The notes: a model not told the origin generated them from the letters alone. A stretch of 64,000 bases of DNA from Paracidobacterium acidisoli (GCF_003428625.2 NZ_QVQT02000001.1:62001-126000), one strand, 5' to 3'; shown: positions 1 to 8,650, counted from the stretch's first letter. A program made the numbers and translations.

Positions 1-1
1 C

Positions 2-883
2 GGTCTCAAGCATGCCGCCGCACCAGACGGGAATGCCCCGCTCCTGCGCGGCATTGTGCACGGCGATCGCTTCGCTGAAGCCGCCGACGCGGCCGCACTT
101 GATATTGATGATCCGGCAGGATTCCATCTCGATGGCGGCAAGGGCGTCACGGCGGTTGCGGATCGACTCATCGAGGCAGATGGCGGTGGCAATCTGCTTC
201 TGCAGCATGGAGTGGAAGTAGAAATCGTCGGCCCAGAGCGGTTGCTCGATCATCAGCAGGTCGAAGTTATCGAAGGATGCGATGTGATCGACGTCTTTCA
301 GACGGTAGGAAGAATTGGCGTCGCAGCTCAGACGGATATCCGGCCAGCGGGTGCGGACGGCCTCGAAGACCTGCACATCCCAGCCGGGTTTGCACTTCAG
401 CTTGATGCGCTGGTATCCGGCGGCGATCTCCCGCTCCACCTGGGCGAGCTGCTTTTCAAGAGAGGGCTGAATGCCGATGGAGACGCCGCAGTCGATGACT
501 TCGCGCGTGCCGCCAAGCAGCTCAGCCAGCGAGACACCCTTCATCTGCGCCTCGAGGTCCCACACCGCGTTTTCAAGGGCCGCTTTGGCCATGCGATGGC
601 CGCGCACCGGACGGAAGATCTCAGGACATTTGCCGCCGTGCTCCGGGTCGGCGGCGGCCAGGGCCGGAGCCAGCTCCTGCTGCGCCATCAGCCAGGCCGT
701 ATCCACCGTCTCTTCGGAGAAATACGGATGCTCGCCGGCAACGCATTCGCCCCAGCCGCTGAGGCCTTCGGCGCGGATCTCGACGAGAAGGATGCGGCGC
801 TCGGTGGTACGTCCAAAACTGGTTTCAAAAGGCTGAACGAGGGGGAGACGGATCTCGCGGAGAAAAATCGAATCAATTCTCAT
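2..883 (-). CDS. menC: o-succinylbenzoate synthase / N-acylamino acid racemase (enolase superfamily), 3' end cut by window edge
   Basis: The minus strand from the ATG at 883 is open to the window edge, giving 294 residues and no stop. The protein is a muconate-lactonizing-subgroup enolase: an N-terminal capping domain (about 1-125) followed by the barrel. The expected acid/base and metal ligands are visible: K161 and K163 in KLKCK, D188 in CDAN, E213 in IEQPL, D238 in CLDES and K262 in NIKCGRVGG. The motif PVWCGGMLET near the break is typical of the menC/NAAAR group. Members either dehydrate SHCHC to o-succinylbenzoate in menaquinone synthesis or racemise N-acyl amino acids, and sequence alone does not separate these. 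It lies 13 nt downstream of a GNAT gene, probably in one operon with mazG. The C-terminal part lies outside the window. Confidence 0.85.
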   Translation of the reverse strand, partial: MRIDSIFLREIRLPLVQPFETSFGRTTERRILLVEIRAEGLSGWGECVAGEHPYFSEETVDTAWLMAQQELAPALAAADPEHGGKCPEIFRPVRGHRMAKAALENAVWDLEAQMKGVSLAELLGGTREVIDCGVSIGIQPSLEKQLAQVEREIAAGYQRIKLKCKPGWDVQVFEAVRTRWPDIRLSCDANSSYRLKDVDHIASFDNFDLLMIEQPLWADDFYFHSMLQKQIATAICLDESIRNRRDALAAIEMESCRIINIKCGRVGGFSEAIAVHNAAQERGIPVWCGGMLET

Positions 884-896
884 AAATAATCAGTGC

Positions 897-1733
897 TCAG
901 TTGCCTGTAGTCGGTGGAGGATACGGAGCCAGCTCAAAGAAACCGTTTCCGTTCTGGTCGGTACGGAAGCCAACGACAGAGAGTCCACGTGCGAAAGCAT
1001 GCAAAAAGCGCTCACGGTTTTCCGTCTGCACGGCAAGCGCGCGGGGCAGGCCGGTCTCCGATGTTTTCCACTCGCTCACTTCTTTCGGGACCACGATTGT
1101 CTCCTGAACTGGCGGCGGCGTGTATGGGATTCCGTGGAGGACAGCATTGACCCGGTCCGAATTCATCCACCATTCGGCGTGAAGGCGGTCGGTCGGTAAT
1201 CCTCCCTGCAGACGTGATGAGGATACACCATAAAAATTCGATGTATAAGAACGAACAACGACTCCGAGCCTGTGGATATTGAGGAAGGAATTTTTGATCT
1301 CGAGCGGATCGAAGGTCCATTCCATCAGGGAAATTCCCCTCCCAAGCGCCTCATCTCGCTGAGCCAGCTTCAGTTTACGGCCAATCCCGCCGTTCCGATA
1401 CTCCGGAGTGACGGCCAGCATGTGGGAATGGAGATACGGCAGCGTTTTTCCGCCCGGGACCGATTTTATTCCCGGCAGGGACATGGCAAAGCCGATCAGA
1501 TTGGCGGCTCGAACGCTTTCCACCACAGCCGGGCGTCCGGCAGCGAAGGCGCCAATCACCTGTCCGCCAATATGCTGCGCGACGATGAAGGCGCGGCGCG
1601 GAATGACATCGCCATCGGAATAACCCCAGGTCTCCATCTGCAGGCGGACGCAGCCTTCCAGCTCGTCAAAGCCCCGGCAGCTTCGGATCTCGATGCGCCC
1701 GTCCGTATCCGGCAGAGCTGTCTGCGTGCTCAT
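897..1733 (-). CDS. GNAT-superfamily acetyltransferase-like protein (COG3375 type)
   Basis: This is a 278-residue protein. I place the start at the ATG at 1733, which overlaps the mazG stop as ATGA and has a GGAAGG ribosome site just upstream; the frame is open 13 codons further but without such support. The N-terminal half looks like a GNAT fold, with HMLAVTPEYRNGGIGRKLK around residues 105-123 matching the acetyl-CoA pyrophosphate loop (R/Q-x-x-G-x-G). The second half has no motif I recognise. Proteins of this type are predicted acetyltransferases often found beside N-acylamino acid racemase/menC genes, as here. An N-acylation substrate is therefore plausible, but that is inference from context. 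Confidence 0.75.
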   Translation of the reverse strand: MSTQTALPDTDGRIEIRSCRGFDELEGCVRLQMETWGYSDGDVIPRRAFIVAQHIGGQVIGAFAAGRPAVVESVRAANLIGFAMSLPGIKSVPGGKTLPYLHSHMLAVTPEYRNGGIGRKLKLAQRDEALGRGISLMEWTFDPLEIKNSFLNIHRLGVVVRSYTSNFYGVSSSRLQGGLPTDRLHAEWWMNSDRVNAVLHGIPYTPPPVQETIVVPKEVSEWKTSETGLPRALAVQTENRERFLHAFARGLSVVGFRTDQNGNGFFELAPYPPPTTGN

Positions 1734-2575
1734 CGAGTGGCTTCCTTCCCGGCCAGCTTCGCAGCACTCCACAGCTCTTCAAGCTCCTGCGGCGAAAGAT
1801 CCTCGAGCGGACGCGGAGACGACGCTTCCATGGCAGCGAAGCGGCGGCGGAATTTGGCATTGGTGTCGCGGAGCACCATCTCCGGATCAATCTTCATGTG
1901 ACGGGCGAGGTTCACCGCGGTAAACAGCAGATCTCCCAGCTCTTCCGAGATCGCTTCTGTGCGACCGTGCGGCAGCTCCTGTTCGAGCTCTGCCGTCTCT
2001 TCGCGCAGCTTGTCGATGAGGCCGCCGGCATCGGGCCAGTCAAAGCCGGCCTTCCCTGCCTTCGATCCGAGCTTCGAGGCTTCGTGCAGAGCGGGCATCG
2101 AGCGCGGGATGCCATCAAGCCGGCCTTCCGATGTGAAATGATCGGCCTTCTCAGACTTTTTAATCTCTTCCCAGTTACGGAGCACCTGCTTTGCGTCGAT
2201 GCCGTCGGTCGCAAGGCCAGCGGCGGAGTTTCCGGCAGCCGCGGCAGCGGCGTCTCCAAAGACATGCGGGTGGCGGCGGATGAGCTTGCGGCTCAGGCCA
2301 TTTACCACGTCGGCGATGGTGAAATGCCCGGCCTCGGCAGCCATCTCCGCATAAAAAAGGACCTGCAGCAGCAGGTCGCCGAGCTCTTCCTGCAGATCGG
2401 GCCAGCTCCGGCGCTCGATCGCATCGAAGACCTCGTACGTCTCTTCAAGCGTGTACTTTCGGATCGAGTCAAAGCTCTGCTCCCGGTCCCAGGGACAACC
2501 GCCGGGCGCACGCAGCCGCGCCATAATGGAGACGGCTTCCGCAAAGAGCTTTCCCGTGTCCTGACCGGAGGGCAT
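1730..2575 (-). CDS. mazG: Nucleoside triphosphate pyrophosphohydrolase MazG
   Basis: The 281-residue protein has the two tandem MazG domains of the full-length housekeeping enzyme. The first has the signature CPWDREQ near residue 27, EETYEV (EExxE metal ligands) and ELGDLLLQV. The second, near residue 190, has EETAELE and EELGDLLFTAVN. MazG hydrolyses NTPs/dNTPs to NMP and pyrophosphate and is linked to removal of aberrant nucleotides and to (p)ppGpp control. The gene is the first of a minus-strand run with the GNAT and menC-like genes (4-nt overlap), and is divergent from the prepilin peptidase across a 74-nt or longer gap. Confidence 0.95.
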   Translation of the reverse strand: MPSGQDTGKLFAEAVSIMARLRAPGGCPWDREQSFDSIRKYTLEETYEVFDAIERRSWPDLQEELGDLLLQVLFYAEMAAEAGHFTIADVVNGLSRKLIRRHPHVFGDAAAAAAGNSAAGLATDGIDAKQVLRNWEEIKKSEKADHFTSEGRLDGIPRSMPALHEASKLGSKAGKAGFDWPDAGGLIDKLREETAELEQELPHGRTEAISEELGDLLFTAVNLARHMKIDPEMVLRDTNAKFRRRFAAMEASSPRPLEDLSPQELEELWSAAKLAGKEATR

Positions 2576-2676
2576 AACTTTACTCTAACGTATGATCCGG
2601 AACGGAGACGGCGTATGCCGGACCGGGACAAAGAATCAAAAGGAGCAAGCTGACCCTGCTGATTTCCATCTTCGCA

Positions 2677-3486
2677 GTGCTTTTCGGGCTGGCCTTCGGG
2701 AGCTTTCTGAACGTCTGCATCTCGCGGCTGCCGCGGCACCAGTCGATTGTGCAGCCGGGCTCGCGCTGCCCCCGGTGCGGTACGGCAATTCGCTCCGTGG
2801 ACAATATTCCGGTGCTGAGCTGGCTGCTGCTGCGCGGCCGCTGCCGGAGCTGCGGCAAACCCATCGCGTGGCGATATCCGCTGGTGGAGGCGGCGACGGC
2901 GTGCCTGTTTCTGCTGTGCTTTCTCACCTTCGGGCTGAATACAGAGGGAGCCGGAGCCGCGGTGCTCTGCTTTCTGCTGCTGGGCCTGGCCGTAATGGAC
3001 GCTGAGACCATGCTGCTGCCGGATGCCTTTACCCTGCCCGGTATTGCGCTGGGCATTCTGTATGCCGCGATTCTCCCGGCCGATTCAGCAATGATTCGCC
3101 TGCGGCATGCCGGAGAAGCTGCCCTGTGGGCGCTGGCCGCCGCCGCGCTGCTGCTGGCTATTCGCGAACTCTATTTTCTGGTCCGGAGGCAGGAGGGGAT
3201 GGGCGCGGGCGACGTGAAACTGCTGGCTCTGATTGCTGCCTGGATGGGACCGGAGCTGGGCGGGGTGGCGCTGTTTCTCGGGGTGCTCAGCGCAGCGATC
3301 TATGGAGCGGTAGGGGGGATAGCTGGGGGGATGGTTGGGAGCGCGGTTCGGCACCTGCCTGCGTCCGGGCGCAGACGGCCGGGTCAGGCCAGGCTGCCGC
3401 TGGGCGTGTTTCTCTCGGCAGCCGCGATCTGCACCCTTTTTGAAGGACAAAAAATCCTCAACTGGTACCTTCAGTTTTTCCGTTAA
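2677..3486 (+). CDS. pilD: Type IV prepilin peptidase / N-methyltransferase (PilD/GspO family)
   Basis: The protein is 269 residues from a GTG at 2677. It has the family hallmarks: GSFLNVCISRLP near the start, two CxxC pairs of the zinc-binding cytoplasmic loop (CPRC and CRSC), and the two catalytic aspartates in VMDAETMLLPD and GAGDVK. Several hydrophobic segments follow. It should cleave leader peptides of type IV pilins or type II secretion pseudopilins at the inner membrane and methylate the new N terminus. The true start may be an in-frame CTG at 2650, which has AAAAGGAG just upstream and restores a longer first transmembrane helix. No other pilus gene is nearby, so the gene is an orphan here. 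Confidence 0.92.
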   Translation: MLFGLAFGSFLNVCISRLPRHQSIVQPGSRCPRCGTAIRSVDNIPVLSWLLLRGRCRSCGKPIAWRYPLVEAATACLFLLCFLTFGLNTEGAGAAVLCFLLLGLAVMDAETMLLPDAFTLPGIALGILYAAILPADSAMIRLRHAGEAALWALAAAALLLAIRELYFLVRRQEGMGAGDVKLLALIAAWMGPELGGVALFLGVLSAAIYGAVGGIAGGMVGSAVRHLPASGRRRPGQARLPLGVFLSAAAICTLFEGQKILNWYLQFFR

Positions 3487-3493
3487 GCAATTC

Positions 3494-4051
3494 TTATGTC
3501 GCCGGATGGCTGGTATCAGGAAGCGGCGCTGCCGTTCGCTTCAGGCGGCGAAACTGACGGAGGTGATGGTGACCGTGAACGACGTGAAAGCGCCGCCACT
3601 GATCGACGCGCAGGGGTCCGAAGAAGAAATGTGAGGTGACTCGCTGAATACCGAAGCGATGGCGGCACTGATCGAGCAGGGTGTCCATCTGCTGGAGCCC
3701 CTCGCTGAGCTTCGCGGCCAGCTCTTCGCCGGTCATCGGCGGCCAGTTCAGCCGTCCAGGCCGGGTATTTCCGGGCGCAGGAACGCCGCTGGGCATACGG
3801 CCGAGGGAGAGCACACAGATCTGCAGCACCCACTGGGTGAAGGTGCTGTGAGAGCGCGTTGGGCGCCTCTTCTCCAGACGCTCCTCGAGCAGCAGAGAGG
3901 TACTCTTGTACGTAAGCACCAGATGCTCGATAAGCTCCTGGGCGCTCCACTGGCGTACGTTGCCGAAGGGGTGAAGCTGGCACCACGCGGCGTCCCTGCC
4001 GGAAAGCTCCTGCGCCCAGGCATCAGAGACGTGTTGGAGTACCGGATGCAT
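3494..4051 (-). CDS. DUF1569 / DinB-like four-helix protein
   Basis: The 185-residue protein starts at the ATG at 4051, the first start that fits the fold; upstream codons are rich in residues atypical of this protein. It has a DinB/YfiT-like pattern: WSAQELIEHLVLTYKS around 30-45 and LGPLRVDQWRRFHVVHG-like text (FFGPLRVDQWRRFHVVHGHH) near the C terminus, a DUF1569 feature. The histidines (EH in helix 2, H-x-H-H-x-x-Q at the end) could form the DinB metal site. Members are uncharacterised; some DinB relatives are thiol-dependent transferases. The gene is convergent with the prepilin peptidase (7-nt gap). Confidence 0.6.
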   Translation of the reverse strand: MHPVLQHVSDAWAQELSGRDAAWCQLHPFGNVRQWSAQELIEHLVLTYKSTSLLLEERLEKRRPTRSHSTFTQWVLQICVLSLGRMPSGVPAPGNTRPGRLNWPPMTGEELAAKLSEGLQQMDTLLDQCRHRFGIQRVTSHFFFGPLRVDQWRRFHVVHGHHHLRQFRRLKRTAAPLPDTSHPAT

Positions 4052-4215
4052 ACACAACTCATACCGGCGGCACCGGATGCTTCCGGTAACACCGGAATAT
4101 GGCTCTTCGGACAGCGCCGAAGTATATAGATAAGACGCGACTTCGAGTAAAGTACGGAACTGACAGTATGCTCCTTCCGCTGCTCTGCTGCGAACTAGGA
4201 GGAACAGGGAATCTG

Positions 4216-4785
4216 ATGCTCTATCTCGCCGATGCACCATCGAGCCTTGCCTTGGCCTGGCACCAGAGCGGAGAGTTCTGTCTGCGGACTGCGGCCGCGG
4301 TGGCCCGTCACCCTCTGGCGGTTCTGGTGGCCGCCGCCGTGCCTGCCGCGGAACGCGGTTATGTGCTGATGCAGTCCCGGACGCTGCCCCGGCTGCGGCT
4401 CACGCTGCTGGAAGCGCTGGTGACGCTGTGGCGGGTTCTGCTCTGCGTGGTGGCGATATGGGCCGCGCTCTCCGGGAGCGAATGGCTGCGTCTGCGGCAG
4501 CGCGTCGGCGTCGCGGAATCATGGCAGCTTGCCCTGCAGCATCTGGGAAAGCATATCGGCAATCATCTGCGTGTGGTGCTGTGGGAGTATGTGCTCTTCA
4601 TCGCCGGATTCGCCCTTCTGAATTTTGCGATCACCGCCCTGGTCCGGGCCCTGGGAGCAGCCGGCAAAAGCCGTCTGCAGACACCGGAGCATCGCCGGGC
4701 GGCGATTTCGGTGCTGCGCAATCTGATTCTCGTGCCGCTGGCTGTGATTTATCTGGTGGAGACGCTTCGCCCGATGTTTCAGTAG
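4216..4785 (+). CDS. Conserved hypothetical membrane protein
   Basis: This is a 189-residue protein of unknown function. I use the ATG at 4216, preceded by AGGAGGAACAGGGA, rather than the in-frame ATGs at 4099 and 4168, which lack a ribosome site and overlap the divergent gene. It has three or four hydrophobic stretches: AVLVAAAVPAA near 35, ALVTLWRVLLCVVAIWAAL near 70, a segment VLFIAGFALLNFAITALV near 130, and ILVPLAVIYLV at the end. An amphipathic region with LALQHLGKHIGNHLRVV lies between them. It is probably an inner-membrane protein. No catalytic motif is visible, and neighbours give no hint. Confidence 0.6.
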   Translation: MLYLADAPSSLALAWHQSGEFCLRTAAAVARHPLAVLVAAAVPAAERGYVLMQSRTLPRLRLTLLEALVTLWRVLLCVVAIWAALSGSEWLRLRQRVGVAESWQLALQHLGKHIGNHLRVVLWEYVLFIAGFALLNFAITALVRALGAAGKSRLQTPEHRRAAISVLRNLILVPLAVIYLVETLRPMFQ

Positions 4786-4806
4786 GAGCGCTGCGGCGGA
4801 GGCTGC

Positions 4807-5487
4807 TTATTCCGGCGGCTTCGCGCCAAGCGCTTTCAGAGCCTTGCGGGCATCCTTTGCATGGGGTCCGTCCGGCAGCGCTTCCAGATACAGCCTGTAG
4901 CCGGAGACGGCTTCGTCGCGGTGGTTCAGACCGCGCTCTGCTTCGGCCAGCCCAAAGACCGCATCGGCGTTGCCTGGGTCGACCTTCGTCGCCTCGAGAT
5001 AGCGCGAATAGGCGCCCTTGTAATCTCCCGTGCGCAGATAGTAGCCGCCGACGCGGGCATCGTCCGCGGCAAGCTTCGGATTCAGCACCGTCCCTCCGGC
5101 GCCGTCGCTGATGCGGGAATCCTTGTCGCCGGGAAGATCGAGACCCTTCAGCCCGTCCTGGCTGGAGCTGTAATTCTTATCGCTGCTCGAAGGCGGAGTG
5201 GCAGGAGACGAAGAATCGGGAGCGGGCGTATCGTTTCCGGCCTCGTGCGCTGCTTTGGTCGACTGCGCTTCCGGAAAAGGATTGTCCTCGGCGGCGCTGT
5301 GCTTTTTGTGCTGATCCTGCGTCTGGTTCGCGGGCTGGGTCTGCTTCTGCGGCGCGTTGGTATCCCCATTCGCATTTGAGGAGCTCTGCGAAGAGTCCGA
5401 TTGCCGGCTTTGCTGCGCATAGCCGCAGGCTGAGCACAGCAACAGAAGCAGAACGATGTGGAGGATGGATCGCCGCACGAAAATCAC
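4807..5487 (-). CDS. Secreted TPR-repeat protein with low-complexity linker
   Basis: The 226-residue protein starts at GTG 5487, with AAGGAG directly upstream (a second in-frame GTG at 5478 has a more usual spacing). An N-terminal hydrophobic signal ILHIVLLLLLCSACGYA suggests export; the cysteine could be lipidated or the cut could follow AYA-like GYA. Residues 25-105 are an extended Ser/Gln/Asn/Pro-rich linker. The C-terminal 90 residues contain tetratricopeptide-like helices (GGYYLRTGDYKGAYSRYLEA, then ADAVFGLAEAERG), a protein-protein interaction module. It probably acts in the periplasm or envelope. The partner is unknown. Confidence 0.65.
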   Translation of the reverse strand: MIFVRRSILHIVLLLLLCSACGYAQQSRQSDSSQSSSNANGDTNAPQKQTQPANQTQDQHKKHSAAEDNPFPEAQSTKAAHEAGNDTPAPDSSSPATPPSSSDKNYSSSQDGLKGLDLPGDKDSRISDGAGGTVLNPKLAADDARVGGYYLRTGDYKGAYSRYLEATKVDPGNADAVFGLAEAERGLNHRDEAVSGYRLYLEALPDGPHAKDARKALKALGAKPPE

Positions 5488-5577
5488 TTCTCCTTAAGTG
5501 TAGACGCAGCGAATGAAAAATCGGCTCCTGCAGGATGATCGAACGGCCTGCGGCCTTGCTATACTGACCCCAATTCC

Positions 5578-6060
5578 ATGGGTCTGATTATTCGCTCTTC
5601 TTCCATTCATGCCGCCGGCTGCTACACCACAACTGCGATCACAAAAGGCTCGCGCGTGGTGGAGTACACGGGGCCTCGCATCACCAAAGAGCTCGCCGAT
5701 GAAAAGTATCAGAGCTCGCCGACGACGTATCTGTTCGGCCTGGGCGACGGCGACTTCGTGATCGACGGACACGGCACGGCGATGTTCATCAACCATTCGT
5801 GCGACCCGAACTGCGAGACCGGCGAAGTGCGCGGGCGCGTATGGGTGAAGGCGATTCGCGATATCGCGCCGGGCGAAGAGCTGACCTACGATTATTTTCT
5901 CTACGACGGCGACGAGACCGACCCGGCATACTGCAACTGCGGCGCCGAGGACTGCCGGAAGACCATGTATTCCCCCGACGAGGTGCAGCGGCGTGAGCGG
6001 GTTGCGAATCGCGCGACCAGGAAGAAGCAGCAGGGGCGAACGGCCGCTGCAGGAAGATAG
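5578..6060 (+). CDS. SET-domain protein (lysine methyltransferase-like) with post-SET cysteines
   Basis: The 160-residue protein is a nearly bare SET domain. From the N terminus it has IHAAGCYTTTAI (the G-x-G-like start of SET), the SAM/lysine-channel motif INHSCDPNC near residue 73, and ELTYDYF near 103 with the catalytic tyrosine. A post-SET cluster CNCGAEDC near 120 could complete the zinc site with the NHSC cysteine. SET domains transfer methyl groups from SAM to protein lysines, classically histone tails. The target in this bacterium is unknown, and the basic tail (RKKQQGR) may bind nucleic acid. It stands alone between a minus-strand gene and dnaX. Origin by transfer from a eukaryote is possible. 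Confidence 0.88.
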   Translation: MGLIIRSSSIHAAGCYTTTAITKGSRVVEYTGPRITKELADEKYQSSPTTYLFGLGDGDFVIDGHGTAMFINHSCDPNCETGEVRGRVWVKAIRDIAPGEELTYDYFLYDGDETDPAYCNCGAEDCRKTMYSPDEVQRRERVANRATRKKQQGRTAAAGR

Positions 6061-6194
6061 CTGCTCCCTGCTTCCCGGAAGAGGAAGCGAACATCTGGTG
6101 ATCGACGTTTCGAAGCAGCTTTTGCACTGAAACACCGCTTCCCTCGCCTGTCACTGGCCTGCCGATCCCGATACAATCATGTTTCGGATTCCTC

Positions 6195-8213
6195 ATGACG
6201 TATCAGGTCCTCGCCCGTAAATATCGTCCTCAGCGCTTCTCCGATGTTGCCGGGCAGGAGCACGTTACGCGCACGCTGCTGAATGCCCTGGCGCAGGGGC
6301 GCATCGCCCACGGCTACATCTTTTCCGGACATCGCGGCATCGGCAAGACGACCATCGCCCGCATTCTGGCGCAGGCGCTGAACTGCCGCACGGAGATCGG
6401 CTCCGCGCAGAGGCCGACGCCCGAGCCCTGCGGCGTCTGCGACTCCTGCACGGAGATTCGCGCCGGCAACGCGGTCGATGTGATCGAGATCGACGCGGCG
6501 ACCAACCGCGGCATCGACGAGATTCGCGAGCTGCGCGATGCGGCACGGTACCGGCCGGCGCGGGACAAGTACAAGATCTACATTCTGGACGAAGCGCACC
6601 AGATCACCGATGCGGCCTTCAATGCTCTGCTGAAGACGCTCGAGGAGCCGCCCGATCATGTCGTCTTCATGATGGCGACGACGCAGCCCGAGGATTTTCC
6701 GCAGACGATCCGCTCACGCTGCCAGCACTTCAGCTTTCATGCAGTGAAGTTCGACGATATTCTCGCGCAGCTTCGCGGCATCGCTTCGCAGGAAAATATA
6801 GAAGCCGAAGACGGAGCGCTGGCTCTGCTGGCCGAGGCCGGTGACGGATCGATGCGCGATGCGCTGTCGATCATGGACCAGGCGATCGCTTCGGCTCCGC
6901 TCGAAGACGGCAGGCCGCATCTGGACGCGGAACAGATTCGCGAGCTGATGGGCGCCGTGCCCAACGCGATCTTCGAGCGGCTGCTCGAAGCCATCGGCGA
7001 GGGCCAGAGCCCGACGGTGATCGAGGAGATGAACCGGCTGCTGAATGCCGGCAACAGCCCTTCGGCGCTGGCGCGGCAGTTCGTGCGCTACCTGCGCAAT
7101 GTGCTGATGGCGCGCATCGCGGGGGAAAACTCCGATCTGCTGCAGGTGTCGGCGGATGAGCGGGCGCGGGCTGGCCGTTCGGCAGCGCTCTTCTCCGAAG
7201 AGGACCTGACGCGCTTTCTGCAGGTCATGCTGCGCACCTTCGATGATCTGAATTACCGGCAGGAGCAGCGCTTCCATCTGGAGCTGGGGCTGGTGCGGCT
7301 GGTGCATCTGCAGCGGCTGCTTCCGGTCGAAGAGTTTCTGAGCATGCTGCCGGTTTCTTCGGACACGGGCAAGGCTGGAGGAGGACAACTCAGTGCCGCT
7401 TCTTCGGCCAGACCGGCAACGCAGCGTGCGATTCCTCCGCCGGTGCGGACGGCGACGGCTGCTCCGGTTCGTGCCCCCGAACGTGCTCCGGAACCGGCGA
7501 AACCGGCCTTCTCGCCCTTTGAGGCAGACAGAAGCCGCAAAATCACCGGGGAAAGCACAGTACCGGCCATGGAAGAGACCGCGCCGCCGGAAACACGGAT
7601 AATCGCTCCGGAGCCGCATGCCGTTACTGCATTTCAGACCGTTGCCGAACCAGCGGTTGTTTCAGAATTACGAGCTGCTCCTGAACCGCGGGCGCTGACG
7701 CCGATGGAAGCAACGGCGCGAGCGGTTGCGTCCGTTCCGGCCCGGCCTCCGGTTCCTGCAGGTATGGCCGAGATAACGGACGGCGCGCTGGCGCTGGCTA
7801 TTGAGCCTGGTGCGGCGGCGGAGAATCCGGATCTCGCCCGCATTACGGAGGCCGTCTGCGCCGCGCTGGAGCGCGAGGGCCACAACACGGCGGCGGTGCT
7901 GCTGGGCGATGGCACATGGACGCAGCAGGGCGAGACGATTCAGGTCGAAGTAGCAATCCGCAAAACGATGCTGGGGCTGACCATGAACGCCGAAGCGGAG
8001 AAGATCTGCCGCAGCGCCATGCGGGAGATCGGGGCATCGCAGAAGCTGGTGGTTGTGCCGGGCGAGAATGGATCGGGCAAAGCGTCGAAGCCGCGAGCCG
8101 CCGTCAGCGGCAGCGTGCAGGCCGCGGCGCTCGATAACCCGCTGGTGAAGCAGGCGCAGGAACTGTTCAGCGCAGAGGTGCGAAGCGTGCTCGACCTGCG
8201 GGATAAGAATTAA
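6195..8213 (+). CDS. dnaX: DNA polymerase III subunit gamma/tau
   Basis: The 672-residue clamp-loader ATPase begins MTYQVLARKYRP, the canonical start. The Walker A loop GHRGIGKT is at 45-52, zinc-binding cysteines are at 64, 79, 82 and 85, Walker B LDEAH at 131-135 and the SRC sensor motif at 174-176. Domain III runs to about 370. Residues 385-530 are an Ala/Pro/Glu-rich linker, followed by a C-terminal domain (about 545-672) that would be the tau-specific part binding DnaE. It is co-oriented with ybaB (30-nt gap), the common dnaX-ybaB pairing. The usual third member recR is not present here. Confidence 0.97.
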   Translation: MTYQVLARKYRPQRFSDVAGQEHVTRTLLNALAQGRIAHGYIFSGHRGIGKTTIARILAQALNCRTEIGSAQRPTPEPCGVCDSCTEIRAGNAVDVIEIDAATNRGIDEIRELRDAARYRPARDKYKIYILDEAHQITDAAFNALLKTLEEPPDHVVFMMATTQPEDFPQTIRSRCQHFSFHAVKFDDILAQLRGIASQENIEAEDGALALLAEAGDGSMRDALSIMDQAIASAPLEDGRPHLDAEQIRELMGAVPNAIFERLLEAIGEGQSPTVIEEMNRLLNAGNSPSALARQFVRYLRNVLMARIAGENSDLLQVSADERARAGRSAALFSEEDLTRFLQVMLRTFDDLNYRQEQRFHLELGLVRLVHLQRLLPVEEFLSMLPVSSDTGKAGGGQLSAASSARPATQRAIPPPVRTATAAPVRAPERAPEPAKPAFSPFEADRSRKITGESTVPAMEETAPPETRIIAPEPHAVTAFQTVAEPAVVSELRAAPEPRALTPMEATARAVASVPARPPVPAGMAEITDGALALAIEPGAAAENPDLARITEAVCAALEREGHNTAAVLLGDGTWTQQGETIQVEVAIRKTMLGLTMNAEAEKICRSAMREIGASQKLVVVPGENGSGKASKPRAAVSGSVQAAALDNPLVKQAQELFSAEVRSVLDLRDKN

Positions 8214-8243
8214 GGAAAAGATGAAACCAATTTCGAGGCTGTC

Positions 8244-8573
8244 ATGGTGAATCCGTTCAAAATTCAGGAGATGCTGGGTCAGGCGAAGCAGATGCAGGAC
8301 GAGGTACAGCAGAAGCTGGCCGCCACCGTGGTGGAGGCCTCGTCGGGCGGCGGCGCAGTCACCGTGAAGATGAACGGCAAAAAGGAGATCCTGAAGATCA
8401 CCATCGATCCCGCCGCGGTCGCGAGCCTCAGCGGTCCTCACCCCGACGTGGAGATGCTGGAAGACCTGATTGCAGCCGCTTTCAACGAAGCGGGACGGCG
8501 CGCTGAGGAGATTCTGAAGTCGAGCCTGCAGGGCCTTCTGGGCGGCCTGAATCTGCCGCCGGGCATCCTCTGA
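8244..8573 (+). CDS. ybaB: Nucleoid-associated protein YbaB/EbfC
   Basis: The 109-residue protein has the standard YbaB layout: a helical start NPFKIQEMLGQAKQMQDEVQQ, then the beta-region VEASSGGGAVTVKMNGKKEI and a C-terminal helix EDLIAAAFNEAGRRAEE. The size (about 105-110) matches the family. Members form dimers that bind DNA and influence nucleoid shape and gene expression. It directly follows dnaX with a 30-nt gap and is probably co-transcribed. Confidence 0.95.
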   Translation: MVNPFKIQEMLGQAKQMQDEVQQKLAATVVEASSGGGAVTVKMNGKKEILKITIDPAAVASLSGPHPDVEMLEDLIAAAFNEAGRRAEEILKSSLQGLLGGLNLPPGIL

Positions 8574-8650
8574 AGCAGTAGTTTCCGGGCTTCGGCGATT
8601 GTGGACGAACGTTTTTCGATCGATGCAGCTCACCAGGGGAGCGAAAGACG

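Noticed and set aside
6195-8213. Programmed frameshift in dnaX to make a short gamma form
   Set aside because: I saw no A-rich slippery heptamer followed by a stem-loop in the region after domain III, so only the full-length product is supported.
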